In this document: positions 21,090 through 28,243 of the stretch, one piece after another
Numbering within the stretch: the first letter of the stretch is position 1
How the letters are laid out: every line of letters starts with the position of its first letter
Virus record (IMG/VR): IMGVR_UViG_3300025154_000322
Coordinates: 1-29,441 of that record
Origin: a virus
Reading direction: 5' to 3' (one strand)
Length of the DNA: 29,441 bases
Made by a program: the position numbers and the translations under genes
Notes under the pieces: model-generated
The model's input: the letters and a program-made list of their open reading frames with translations, nothing else
Told to the model about the DNA's origin: nothing
The model's database searches: none

Positions 21090-22502
21090 CTAAAACGGCA
21101 GCTCTGTATCTATACTACTATTTCGGTCATCATTGTCAATACTGTCAATGTTGTCAGGTGTGAACAACTGCCCTTTACGGCGGAGTATTTCTTTTCTGAA
21201 GTTGTCACGCCACACACCATCAGCAAAGTTCTCAGCACACCATTCAATGTAGCCCTGCGGTAGTTCATGGATGTGGGTACCTTCATGTTTACCAAACGAT
21301 ATCACCCCCTCGGGGTAGCTTTCACCTTCAGTGCGTTTTTTGGGAGCAACAACGCCACTCTTGCCTGCAGTAAGTTTGCCTACATTGCTGTGCAGCTCGT
21401 GCAGTCTTGGCTTCGGTTCTTTAATGACAAACTCTTCGATGTGGCCGAAGGTATCTACGTTGCCACAAATGTCGATTAGCTTGCAGTTCTCTTTGCCTTC
21501 AGCGATACGTACGCCTCGGCCGACCATCTGGTAATAGAGGATTAGCGAGCGAGTTGGTCGAGCGAGAATAACACAATCAAGTTCTGGAAAGTCAAAGCCC
21601 GTAGTGAGAACACCGACGTTGGTCATTACCTTAATTGCACCACTCTTGAAGTCGGCCAGCAGCCTTTCACGCTCTCTCTTTGGTGTGTTTGCCGATACTG
21701 TTGCAGCACTGATACCAAGGGCACGTAGCTCAGCACTCAAGTCTTCAGCTTCAGCCACGAACACGCAGAAAATTAAAGTGTGTTTTGCTTCATGCTTAAT
21801 GATTGAACGTGCCACCTCACCGACCAAACCAAACTGCTCGTTGTACTTCTTCAGAGCATCCTGGTCGAAGTCCATACCCGTGCTGTTCAACTTAATGTTT
21901 TGCGGTAGGTAGCCTGTCGATTGATGATAATCAAGAGGGCAGAGGTAGCCCTGGTCGTAGAGGTCTTTCACTTGCGTGATGTGTACGATGTCATCGAAGA
22001 TACGCGGCTTCGTTCGATGCAAAAATCTAGCTTCAGCGTGGCCGAAACTAGAGTGCATACGATACGGTGTTGCTGACATACCTAGGACCCGACAACCTTT
22101 GCGGCTGAAGAAATCCAAGTACATGCCGCCCTTCGCATTAGCGGCGTGGCACTCGTCCATGATGATGTTCTTGAAGTGGTCAAACAGCTCTGGCTTATTG
22201 TTCACGCTGCCGATAGTTGCGAAGGTAATGTGCCCGATATCTTTGCGGCCTGCTGACGCACTGAATACACCGACATCATGAAAGCCGAAGCCGTGGGTCT
22301 TCTCGACGTTCTGCTCAAGTATTTCTTTGCTTGGCTGAAAGACCAGAGTCGGCTCTGACAGTTGGGTTGCAATCGAAGCAATCACCAGGCTTTTGCCACT
22401 ACCTGTGGGTAGTACTGCCAGGCCGTTGCGGTCTTTCTTTTGTGTAAAGATTTCAATACCTGCAGACACTGCATCTTGTTGATATTCACGCAGTTCGTAC
22501 AT
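21090..22502 (-). CDS. SF2 DNA/RNA helicase (DECH-box), 470 aa
   Basis: The motifs are complete: Walker A PTGSGKS (32-38), DECH box (116-119), SATP motif III (143-146) and motif VI QMVGRGVR (325-332) in the second RecA-like domain. The C-terminal part contains a segment ending in EEFVIKEPKPRL and a basic tail. This is the COG1061/UvsW-like group that unwinds branched DNA in replication and recombination. It lies in the replication/recombination region. Its C-terminal codons carry the iteron-like repeat at 21133-21162. Confidence 0.9.
   Translation of the reverse strand: MYELREYQQDAVSAGIEIFTQKKDRNGLAVLPTGSGKSLVIASIATQLSEPTLVFQPSKEILEQNVEKTHGFGFHDVGVFSASAGRKDIGHITFATIGSVNNKPELFDHFKNIIMDECHAANAKGGMYLDFFSRKGCRVLGMSATPYRMHSSFGHAEARFLHRTKPRIFDDIVHITQVKDLYDQGYLCPLDYHQSTGYLPQNIKLNSTGMDFDQDALKKYNEQFGLVGEVARSIIKHEAKHTLIFCVFVAEAEDLSAELRALGISAATVSANTPKRERERLLADFKSGAIKVMTNVGVLTTGFDFPELDCVILARPTRSLILYYQMVGRGVRIAEGKENCKLIDICGNVDTFGHIEEFVIKEPKPRLHELHSNVGKLTAGKSGVVAPKKRTEGESYPEGVISFGKHEGTHIHELPQGYIEWCAENFADGVWRDNFRKEILRRKGQLFTPDNIDSIDNDDRNSSIDTELPF
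21133..21162. repeat. Three 9-bp TGTCAAT-type repeats inside the helicase gene
   Basis: TGTCAATAC, TGTCAATGT and TGTCAGGTG follow each other with 9-bp spacing. The same kind of block, again followed by AGGTGTG, occurs in the intergenic region at 29054-29085. Within the helicase gene it also encodes Asp-Ser-Ile-Asp residues, so it may be chance. Confidence 0.4.
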
Positions 22503-22503
22503 G

Positions 22504-22734
22504 CTATTTTTGTTCAGGTCGGCGAGTACCGTTGATGATGTCTTCTAGCTTCTGAAGGTCAACAACTTTGTTTGCCCACCAACGCCAAAGGAATTGAGGC
22601 CAGTACTTCGGTCTCTGCTTCAGACATTCATCGAACGCCTGGAGACGCTGCATGAATTGTTCACGGTAGCCTTGTGAGTACTTCTTTGCTTCTTTGCGAG
22701 CTTCGCTTCGCAGCTTCTTACCAATACTAGACAT
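22504..22734 (-). CDS. Hypothetical basic protein, 76 aa
   Basis: A lysine/arginine-rich N-terminus (KKLRSEARKEAKKYSQGYR) is followed by an aromatic segment (PKYWPQFLWRWWANKVV) and a short helical end. It lies 1 bp upstream of the helicase start and 3 bp after the previous stop, so it belongs to the same operon. The function is unknown. Confidence 0.5.
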   Translation of the reverse strand: MSSIGKKLRSEARKEAKKYSQGYREQFMQRLQAFDECLKQRPKYWPQFLWRWWANKVVDLQKLEDIINGTRRPEQK

Positions 22735-22737
22735 ATA

Positions 22738-23241
22738 TTATTTTTGTGTTTTATCTGGTTCAAATGACACTACGTAAAATGAAAGTAGTGTCTTTTTTTC
22801 GTTGATGTCGGTAACTACAGCGTCAGGTACGGACATGTCAATCATCGTCTTACCACCAGACCACTTCACTGACATCACTGTTGCGTGGAACTCAATCGGT
22901 GGGCACTCATCCCGCTTCTGCTGCCACTCTTGCTTCGCATCTTCAATTTGCTTTCTGATACGTCTGACCTTCTCGTCCTTCAGGTCGTTGAGTAGTGACG
23001 GCTCGTTAACCACCACTTCGATGCGACCAATAAGAGATTCGATTCGATTTGAGTAGGTCTCGTCATTAAAGAGTAGCTGCACAAAGTATGCTCGGTGCGA
23101 CTGGTCGATGACTGCGTCTACCTTCATCTTCATTGACCAAAACATATCCTTTAGAGTGAGTACGTTGAGTGAAAAAGGTTTGCTTCCCTTTTTGTTGGTG
23201 ACCCTCTTGAATGAGATACCTGATGTTGATTTCTTTGCCAT
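22738..23241 (-). CDS. Hypothetical protein, 167 aa
   Basis: A basic N-terminus is followed by a helical central region (IRKQIEDAKQEWQQKRDE) and C-terminal strands (IEFHATVMSVKWSGG, then LLSFYVVSFEPD). No domain was recognised. It lies between a zinc-ribbon protein and a small basic protein upstream of the helicase, in the replication region. No SD site is visible. Confidence 0.5.
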   Translation of the reverse strand: MAKKSTSGISFKRVTNKKGSKPFSLNVLTLKDMFWSMKMKVDAVIDQSHRAYFVQLLFNDETYSNRIESLIGRIEVVVNEPSLLNDLKDEKVRRIRKQIEDAKQEWQQKRDECPPIEFHATVMSVKWSGGKTMIDMSVPDAVVTDINEKKTLLSFYVVSFEPDKTQK

Positions 23242-23247
23242 TTTATA

Positions 23248-23424
23248 TTAGTTATCGAATAGATTGGTTTGTCCTACATCCTGCGCTTCTGGTTCACACG
23301 TGGTGCAGACCTCTTTGAGCATACGCTCGTGGTCTACAGTGGTGCGTTTCATGTGGCACAGGTTGCAGATATAGTTGTACCGTCTGCGCCATTTGTGTGG
23401 TACGAATGGTTTGCGCTTAGCCAT
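23248..23424 (-). CDS. Zinc-ribbon protein, 58 aa
   Basis: Two CxxC pairs (CNLC at about residues 20-23 and CTTC at 40-43) flank a His-containing linker, giving a single four-Cys zinc ribbon. The N-terminus is basic (KRKPFVPHKWRRR). It overlaps the upstream gene by 8 bp and ends 6 bp before the next ATG. The role is unknown, possibly nucleic-acid binding. Confidence 0.6.
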   Translation of the reverse strand: MAKRKPFVPHKWRRRYNYICNLCHMKRTTVDHERMLKEVCTTCEPEAQDVGQTNLFDN

Positions 23425-23761
23425 ATACCAGTTTGCCTACTGCTGCAGGCGAATGTTTACCCCTCGGCGTTCGATGATACCTAGGGTCGCTTTCTATAAG
23501 ACTGAGAGCGAAGCGGCAGATTTTGGTGGCAACATCTTCGTCTTCAGGGAATTTGCCGAGTTTTATCATTTTAGTATCTTGGCCGTCGTTGATGTCGGCT
23601 ATCAAGGTACCTTGTGTGTGGTACCAGTTAAAATATGCACGAAGCTCTGGATGGACGATGCGTAGGTGGTACTCGTTAACTACCTCACTCTTGAGGCCAT
23701 AGGCTTTGAAGAGAAAAGTGCGGGACTTCGGTACGTCAATAAAGTTTTTTCTTCGACTCAT
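23417..23761 (-). CDS. Hypothetical protein, 114 aa
   Basis: A mixed alpha/beta protein with YGLKSEVVNEYHLRIVHPEL, GTLIADINDG and EDVATKICRFALSLIESD, and a basic end (RGKHSPAAVGK). It overlaps the 81-residue gene upstream (ATGA) and the zinc-ribbon gene downstream. No family was recognised. Confidence 0.5.
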   Translation of the reverse strand: MSRRKNFIDVPKSRTFLFKAYGLKSEVVNEYHLRIVHPELRAYFNWYHTQGTLIADINDGQDTKMIKLGKFPEDEDVATKICRFALSLIESDPRYHRTPRGKHSPAAVGKLVYG

Positions 23762-24003
23762 ATCACACGTATCGTCTTAACGTCTTTTTCTTTCCAGAAT
23801 GAATTGTCACCACCTGTTGCTGCCCGCAGGTGTGCCAAGAACTCTCTGCGTTGTTTCACAGCTTCTCTTCTAGTGCTTGCAGCAGTCCATTTTGGGTACC
23901 AACACAAGTGCCACCCACCATCACGCATACGCACGAAGTTTGCATATAACCTCTCATACTTTGAGAGTGACATCAGTATTGCTTTGTCTAGTGGCTTTGG
24001 CAT
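23758..24003 (-). CDS. Hypothetical protein, 81 aa
   Basis: A small basic protein with many Arg, Trp and Tyr residues (YERLYANFVRMRDGGWHLC, then RREAVKQRREFLAHLRAAT). It lies 6 bp after the membrane-protein stop and overlaps the next start. No motif was recognised. Confidence 0.5.
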   Translation of the reverse strand: MPKPLDKAILMSLSKYERLYANFVRMRDGGWHLCWYPKWTAASTRREAVKQRREFLAHLRAATGGDNSFWKEKDVKTIRVI

Positions 24004-24009
24004 ATGTGT

Positions 24010-24153
24010 CTAATCTTTAAATCTCATTAGAAATAAATAGCTGAGTAAGAACCACCAACCAGAGTGCCCTAGCCAAAATACGATATAGGCAGTGCCACTC
24101 ATGATGATGAGGTTATAGACGGTGACGGCGATTATTGCTGTTGTTTTATGCAT
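24010..24153 (-). CDS. Small membrane protein, 47 aa
   Basis: The start MHKTTAIIAVTVYNLI at 24153 overlaps the end of the nuclease gene by 8 bp. Two hydrophobic segments cover most of the length, separated by a short GHSG turn, which suggests a two-pass protein. The function is unknown. Confidence 0.55.
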   Translation of the reverse strand: MHKTTAIIAVTVYNLIIMSGTAYIVFWLGHSGWWFLLSYLFLMRFKD

Positions 24154-24823
24154 ATACTTTTTTAGTCCAATTTTCTGCTTCAATACCTGCAATGACCGCC
24201 TCGACCCTGCGCTCAAAGTTCTGCAGGTTTTTTGTACTGCGGGTGGTCTTGAATTGATGCAATGCTTTCTTTGAAGATGGTCTTGTATCAACCCAGTTGA
24301 GCAGTATGCGTTTTGGTATGACGTTCACTAGATGCCAGTGCACCCACGCTTGAAAAGTGAGCTGGTCATCGAAGTTCACACGCTCTTGAGTCCAGCCATC
24401 AGGGTGAGCCATAGTCGCACCACCAGTTTTGTTCTCAATGATGGTGAGCTGGTCATACACATACCCATCAAGGGTTGCTCTGAAGCGCCAGCCTTTGAAC
24501 TCACAGACCTGCACAACTTCTGCAGGGGTCACTGGTAGTTGCTTTATTACTCGTTCGAAGAGTCCCCCTAGTCGGCTGCCCGAAGGCACCTTTTTACCAA
24601 CTAGAAACTGAGTGATAGGGAAGTCACGAAACTGGTATAGATACGAGAACGCGGAACCTGCGAGCATCTTTACATTTTGCGTGCGGCGTACCCCGAGCAC
24701 GTACTCGATGTAGAACGCTGGCGGGTCTTTCTCATACAGTAAAAACTGTGATGATGAGAGTGTCTTTGTATACGGGTACAGACTCTTGCTGTCGTATTCT
24801 GGTAGTGTCAGTTCAGTAGTCAT
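24146..24823 (-). CDS. PD-(D/E)XK nuclease (Cas4/RecB-like), 225 aa
   Basis: Residues 111-132 show the active-site pattern of a PD-(D/E)XK nuclease: an Asp in RFRATLDGYV (D119) and an ENK pair (E130, K132). A downstream Gln (QLTFQAWVHWHL) fits the QxxxY-like motif of RecB-type exonucleases. Such enzymes resect DNA to feed an annealing protein in phage recombination modules. The candidate annealing protein is the adjacent upstream gene. No Cas4-type iron-sulfur Cys cluster is obvious. Confidence 0.75.
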   Translation of the reverse strand: MTTELTLPEYDSKSLYPYTKTLSSSQFLLYEKDPPAFYIEYVLGVRRTQNVKMLAGSAFSYLYQFRDFPITQFLVGKKVPSGSRLGGLFERVIKQLPVTPAEVVQVCEFKGWRFRATLDGYVYDQLTIIENKTGGATMAHPDGWTQERVNFDDQLTFQAWVHWHLVNVIPKRILLNWVDTRPSSKKALHQFKTTRSTKNLQNFERRVEAVIAGIEAENWTKKVYA

Positions 24824-24824
24824 G

Positions 24825-25733
24825 CTATTTGTTTTGAAGGGTGTCTACACGGGCGGCCGCCAGCTTTCTCACCTCGGCTTTGAAGTCCTTACCGAAGCGC
24901 TTGTCTTCTTGCGTCTTACGGTCAAACTCTAGCACACGGTCAATCTCATTGCTGTGGGCAATGGCGCTGCGAATTAGTTGCTGCACCTCTTCTTGTGTTG
25001 AAGGTTTGGGTGGGGCCGCTGCAGTGACACGCGCTTGTGAGTTGGGTGTCTGCAGTGCCCTGACGCCCTCTGGGTTCTTCAGCATGAGCTGTATCATCTT
25101 GAGGGCCATTGTCTCAGGGATAAGCTTACGCTTAGCGTTGCGCTCTGCCTTTGATAGAGCTTTCTCAGCGGCAAATTCATTCTTGTAAGAGCTACCGTCT
25201 CTCTTCAGTTTGTTGTATGGTTCAAACTTGATACCCCAGGCACTGTTACCATCAACGAGGTTCTCTGCATAGACTGACACCTGCACACCCTTCACACCTT
25301 CTTCATCGACGTTGTGCTCAATCTTCATGTGTGTTGGATTGATGCGGATGGTCACACCACTGTCTTTCTTTTTGTTGAGATTACGGACTACCTCATTCAC
25401 TCCCTTCACTGTCATGCCAACAGTTTTCTTGTGGGAACACTTACCCGCTTCGACGTCGGCTGGTTTGCAGCCACTTTCACAAAATTGGTAGATGTAATAC
25501 GGTAGCACCTCACCCATCAGCTCGCGCTCAATCATCTCGTCGTCGGCCAGCTCACTTGCTATTGTGATGCGACTGTTTGGGTCTACTGGTGAGACGATAA
25601 CAATTTCTTTTGGCTTAACAACCTTCTTGGCTTTCTTCACTACAGCTTTCTTAGCCGCAACCTTCTTTGGTGCGACTTTCTTGACTGTATTCTTGGTCAC
25701 TTTCTTGGTGGTCTTTTTAGGTGATTTTCTCAT
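24825..25733 (-). CDS. Candidate single-strand annealing protein with Lys-rich tail, 302 aa
   Basis: Residues 1-42 are a histone H1-like Lys/Ala/Val tail (KKTTKKVTKN, then KKVAAKKAVVKKAKK). A possible zinc site follows (C85, C89, C99, H101) in a GMTVKGVNEVVRNLN context. The central domain has VQVSVYAENL and SAWGIKFEPY strands and ends in a helix with KALSKAERNAKRKLIP (191-206), a helix common in annealing and Rad52-like phage proteins. Next to a RecB-like nuclease this points to strand annealing in recombination, but the family is not certain. Confidence 0.5.
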   Translation of the reverse strand: MRKSPKKTTKKVTKNTVKKVAPKKVAAKKAVVKKAKKVVKPKEIVIVSPVDPNSRITIASELADDEMIERELMGEVLPYYIYQFCESGCKPADVEAGKCSHKKTVGMTVKGVNEVVRNLNKKKDSGVTIRINPTHMKIEHNVDEEGVKGVQVSVYAENLVDGNSAWGIKFEPYNKLKRDGSSYKNEFAAEKALSKAERNAKRKLIPETMALKMIQLMLKNPEGVRALQTPNSQARVTAAAPPKPSTQEEVQQLIRSAIAHSNEIDRVLEFDRKTQEDKRFGKDFKAEVRKLAAARVDTLQNK

Positions 25734-25740
25734 ATAAAAA

Positions 25741-25992
25741 TTAGAGGTTGTACGTTGATTTAAGATAAGCCTTGAGGTTCTTTACCTTCACGAAGTATCT
25801 TGAAGCCTTCCCTGTGCTGATATTGATAGCATCGAGCTTCTTGTTTTTGATGAGACGGTAGAGGGTGAATTGTGATGGTTGAAGTTTAGTATCAACAATC
25901 ACGCCCATCTTCATGATTTCATCAGAGCCAAGCATATCGTCTGGCTTCTTTGTTTCCAATAATTTAAGTGCTTTTTTTACTTTCTGAATCAT
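25741..25992 (-). CDS. Excisionase/MerR-like HTH protein, 83 aa
   Basis: The segment PSQFTLYRLIKNKKLDAINI, then STGKASRYFVKVKNLKAYLKS, is a winged HTH of the HTH_17 (excisionase-like) type: helix, recognition helix, then a hairpin wing. It could be a local regulator of the recombination genes downstream, from the promoter-like region at 26001-26027. Confidence 0.65.
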   Translation of the reverse strand: MIQKVKKALKLLETKKPDDMLGSDEIMKMGVIVDTKLQPSQFTLYRLIKNKKLDAINISTGKASRYFVKVKNLKAYLKSTYNL

Positions 25993-26000
25993 GTTTTAAG

Positions 26001-26027
26001 TTTATATGTTTGTGTAAATAGTGTCAA
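26001..26027 (-). promoter_or_regulatory. Candidate promoter in front of the HTH gene
   Basis: TTGACA (26022-26027) is followed by TATAAA (26001-26006) with a 15-bp spacer. The spacing is short, but both hexamers are good. It lies in a gap of 39 bp, before the HTH, annealing and nuclease genes. Confidence 0.5.
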
Positions 26028-26031
26028 TACT

Positions 26032-26661
26032 TTAAGACGGGGATATCTCGCCATTCTGGGCGGCCAGCATACAACTGCCGCTGCAGTACTCTCTCAAGTT
26101 TCCCTTCAGCTCAGTGCCGCACTTCTTGCATTTGAGGCCGTTGGCGACAGCCTTGTCTTCTGTGCTCATCTTCTTTGCCAAACCCATGCGTGAGACGCTC
26201 TTGTCTGTCTTAGGTGGGAGCAGGTCTTCAAAGGCTTTGACTGAGGCGTGAAGTTCATTGGGGTTCTCAGTGAAATATACGGTGAGGGCCTCGACGACTT
26301 TCTTCAGTAGTGCCTCTGGTGGTTGTGCTTTCAGGACACCGATACGCATTGCGTACTGCAGCTTGAAGAGTCCAGTGCGTTGCCTGGCCTTCTCTGCTGG
26401 GTCGAGCTTCAAGAACTTTGCCTCTGCTTCAGCTTCTTTCTGTTTTGCCAGGTCTTCGACAGTCGCAGGTTCGTGACGCTTGGGTATGATGATTTCAACT
26501 ATACGGCCGTATTCACCCGCCCACTCACCAAGGTCAACCAGCTCAAGCGGGTCAGCCTTTGCCGTGTTGTTGAGACCGAACTTTCTATTCTTCAAGTTCT
26601 GTCCTCTGACGTTGTCGAGTTCGATTGTATCTATTCGACCTCTGATTTTTACGGTAGCCAT
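26032..26661 (-). CDS. Protein with C-terminal zinc ribbon, 209 aa
   Basis: The main domain has strands such as RIVEIIIPKRHEP, then a long helical region (EDLAKQKEAEAEAKFLK, then LFKLQYAMRIGVL). The end carries a zinc site CKKC and CSGSC (about residues 182-200). The order suggests a nucleic-acid-associated protein. No family was recognised. Confidence 0.5.
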   Translation of the reverse strand: MATVKIRGRIDTIELDNVRGQNLKNRKFGLNNTAKADPLELVDLGEWAGEYGRIVEIIIPKRHEPATVEDLAKQKEAEAEAKFLKLDPAEKARQRTGLFKLQYAMRIGVLKAQPPEALLKKVVEALTVYFTENPNELHASVKAFEDLLPPKTDKSVSRMGLAKKMSTEDKAVANGLKCKKCGTELKGNLREYCSGSCMLAAQNGEISPS

Positions 26662-26678
26662 ACAGATGATGTTAATGA

Positions 26679-27032
26679 TTAAATTTTGCAGTTTTTCTTA
26701 CTTCGATGTCGATAGTCTACTTGAACGTCACCATCAAGAGTAAATCTCTTTCCCATAGCATGACACTTCAAACAGCGATATTGGTCATGCGGCCCAGGCT
26801 TCATGATAGTGACGTTATTTAGTTTGTACCAGTTGTGTTCGATGGTGACTTGTGCGTCTGGTGCTAACCTAACGCCAGTAACAGTTCTCGCTTTTTCTCC
26901 TGGATAAAGAGTGTCGTTGAAGTGTTGAACGATTCTTTCAGCACACTGCTCGGGTGTCTCACCCTCGTTTGTGATAGCTGGCTCCCAGTAGTCACCATAG
27001 CCATTGCATTGAAATTCAATTTTTTGTCTCAT
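26679..27032 (-). CDS. Hypothetical protein with Cys pairs, 117 aa
   Basis: The start MRQKIEFQCNGYGDYWEPA at 27032, 2 bp after the previous stop, is preferred; the longer frame overlaps the upstream gene. The C-terminal part has CLKCHAMGKRF, and a lone Cys near the end could complete a zinc site. Strands IEHNWYKLNNVTIMKPG and VQVDYRHR suggest a beta-rich fold. The function is unknown. Confidence 0.5.
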   Translation of the reverse strand: MRQKIEFQCNGYGDYWEPAITNEGETPEQCAERIVQHFNDTLYPGEKARTVTGVRLAPDAQVTIEHNWYKLNNVTIMKPGPHDQYRCLKCHAMGKRFTLDGDVQVDYRHRSKKNCKI

Positions 27033-27034
27033 GA

Positions 27035-27208
27035 TTATTCTCGGTTTAATTCTAAATGTACCAGCCTCGCATCTTTGAACCTGTCCATCAATCGCTGCGC
27101 TTTTATCTCGGCCGACTTTTGTGAATCGGCGTATAGGAACTGAGCGAGCCACAATCTCCCTTTTTCTTTATCGTGACAGGCGTAGGTGAAGTGAATGTGG
27201 TATCTCAT
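27035..27208 (-). CDS. Hypothetical basic protein, 57 aa
   Basis: A small protein (MRYHIHFTYACHDKEKGR at the N-terminus, RLVHLELNRE at the end) with a strand, helix, strand pattern and a Lys/Arg-rich helix (SAEIKAQRLMDRFK). ATGA overlap with the tiny upstream frame and a 2-bp gap to the next ATG make it part of the operon. Confidence 0.6.
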   Translation of the reverse strand: MRYHIHFTYACHDKEKGRLWLAQFLYADSQKSAEIKAQRLMDRFKDARLVHLELNRE

Positions 27209-27261
27209 TGTGCTTGTGCTACTTCGCAGTGTCGGCAGTTCTCATCTTGTTGTGATGTCAT
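27205..27261 (-). CDS. Very small frame with CxxC, 18 aa (tentative)
   Basis: The frame MTSQQDENCRHCEVAQAQ starts 4 bp after the membrane-protein stop and overlaps the next start by ATGA, so it is placed exactly like an operon gene. It is too short for sequence-based confidence and may only serve to couple translation. Confidence 0.35.
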   Translation of the reverse strand: MTSQQDENCRHCEVAQAQ

Positions 27262-27265
27262 GGTG

Positions 27266-27406
27266 TTAAATAATTAGATATTTAATGAACTCAATAACAA
27301 CAAATGCTGCAACGACCCATAGAACAATTGCGAACGGAATAACCAAGGCGACTAGTACTGTCTCATAACCGTACCTTTCAAAATGTCTTACTATTTGATA
27401 CAACAT
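27266..27406 (-). CDS. Small membrane protein, 46 aa
   Basis: After a short charged N-terminus (RHFERYGYE) almost the whole remaining sequence is hydrophobic (VLVALVIPFAIVLWVVVAA and onward), giving one long or two short transmembrane helices and a KYLII tail. It lies 3 bp after the zinc-ribbon gene. The function is unknown. Confidence 0.6.
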   Translation of the reverse strand: MLYQIVRHFERYGYETVLVALVIPFAIVLWVVAAFVVIEFIKYLII

Positions 27407-27409
27407 ACA

Positions 27410-27562
27410 CTATTGTTTACTTACCTCGCTAGTAACGTTTTCGACCTTCGGCTTGCCTGTTTCGATGTCAATACAATCGTAGCAGTAGTCATCGTTGTAG
27501 CTGTCTTTATGGCTGTTTAAGGCTCCACACTGCTTGCATCTATACCATGTTTCTTTTGCCAT
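27410..27562 (-). CDS. Zinc-ribbon protein, 50 aa
   Basis: CKQC (residues 9-12) and CYDC (27-30) form a compact four-Cys zinc ribbon. A KVENVTSEVSKQ tail follows. It lies 4 bp after its upstream neighbour. The zinc fold resembles rubredoxin-like ribbons, but the function is unknown. Confidence 0.65.
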   Translation of the reverse strand: MAKETWYRCKQCGALNSHKDSYNDDYCYDCIDIETGKPKVENVTSEVSKQ

Positions 27563-27566
27563 AAAT

Positions 27567-27899
27567 CTAACTAATTGCTGCTAAGCTATCTTCGATAGTC
27601 TTGCCCATGGCAAGACCATTGACAACATGGTGCATGTAGAATCGCCAGTCTATTGCCATTGTGTACTGACAAGCAGGGCAAAAGTCTCTACCACCCTGGT
27701 TCCAGTTTCGTGTTCTGCTGGCGGCTTTCCAAGCAAGAGGGTCCAGCAAAATTACTTCTATAGCCAAAGGCCCACACCAATCGCCGTCATCGTTTACGAT
27801 GTAGCAGAGACCATGAATTTCACTAAATACCACAATACGTCCGTTGTATCGCCATCCACCCTGTGTGACATCTTCAATAAATTGTTTTTGCTGAATCAT
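27567..27899 (-). CDS. Hypothetical protein with CxxC, 110 aa
   Basis: Strands WRYNGRIVVFSEIHGLCYI and CGPLAIEVILLD are followed by FCPACQYTMAIDWRFYMHH, a CPAC pair that may bind metal or be redox active. It belongs to the early operon right after the replication genes. No family was recognised. Confidence 0.5.
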   Translation of the reverse strand: MIQQKQFIEDVTQGGWRYNGRIVVFSEIHGLCYIVNDDGDWCGPLAIEVILLDPLAWKAASRTRNWNQGGRDFCPACQYTMAIDWRFYMHHVVNGLAMGKTIEDSLAAIS

Positions 27900-27922
27900 A
27901 TGTTTCTATTTAGGTAATTAAG

Positions 27923-28243
27923 TTAGTCAGCGAAGAAGGCGAATGTTTGCCGACCCACTTGCTGTATCTGGTCGTTGCACTCTATGCAGATATTCTCATC
28001 GCCGATGGTACTCACACCACATTTTTTACAAGTGTAATACCGCATCGGTTTGACAGTGAGATTGGTGACTGTGTTTGGGTCATACCCTTGATTGGGGCAT
28101 TTCTGCCACATGTCTGGTGCGAGTGATTGTTCATGTAGCGCATACTCGCGCATTGCAACAACCGCATCATCGAAACTTCTTGTGCCTTTGGTGTACATGC
28201 CGCGACCCTCACTAAACTCATACACACAGATTCTCTTTGTCAT
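27923..28243 (-). CDS. Zinc-ribbon protein, 106 aa
   Basis: The N-terminal 65 residues are a mixed domain (EFSEGRGMYTKGTRSFDD, then helical AVVAMREYALHEQ). CKKC and CIEC pairs (about residues 73-76 and 88-91) form a terminal zinc ribbon. ATGA overlap links it to the replication initiator upstream, so it may work with it. Confidence 0.55.
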   Translation of the reverse strand: MTKRICVYEFSEGRGMYTKGTRSFDDAVVAMREYALHEQSLAPDMWQKCPNQGYDPNTVTNLTVKPMRYYTCKKCGVSTIGDENICIECNDQIQQVGRQTFAFFAD

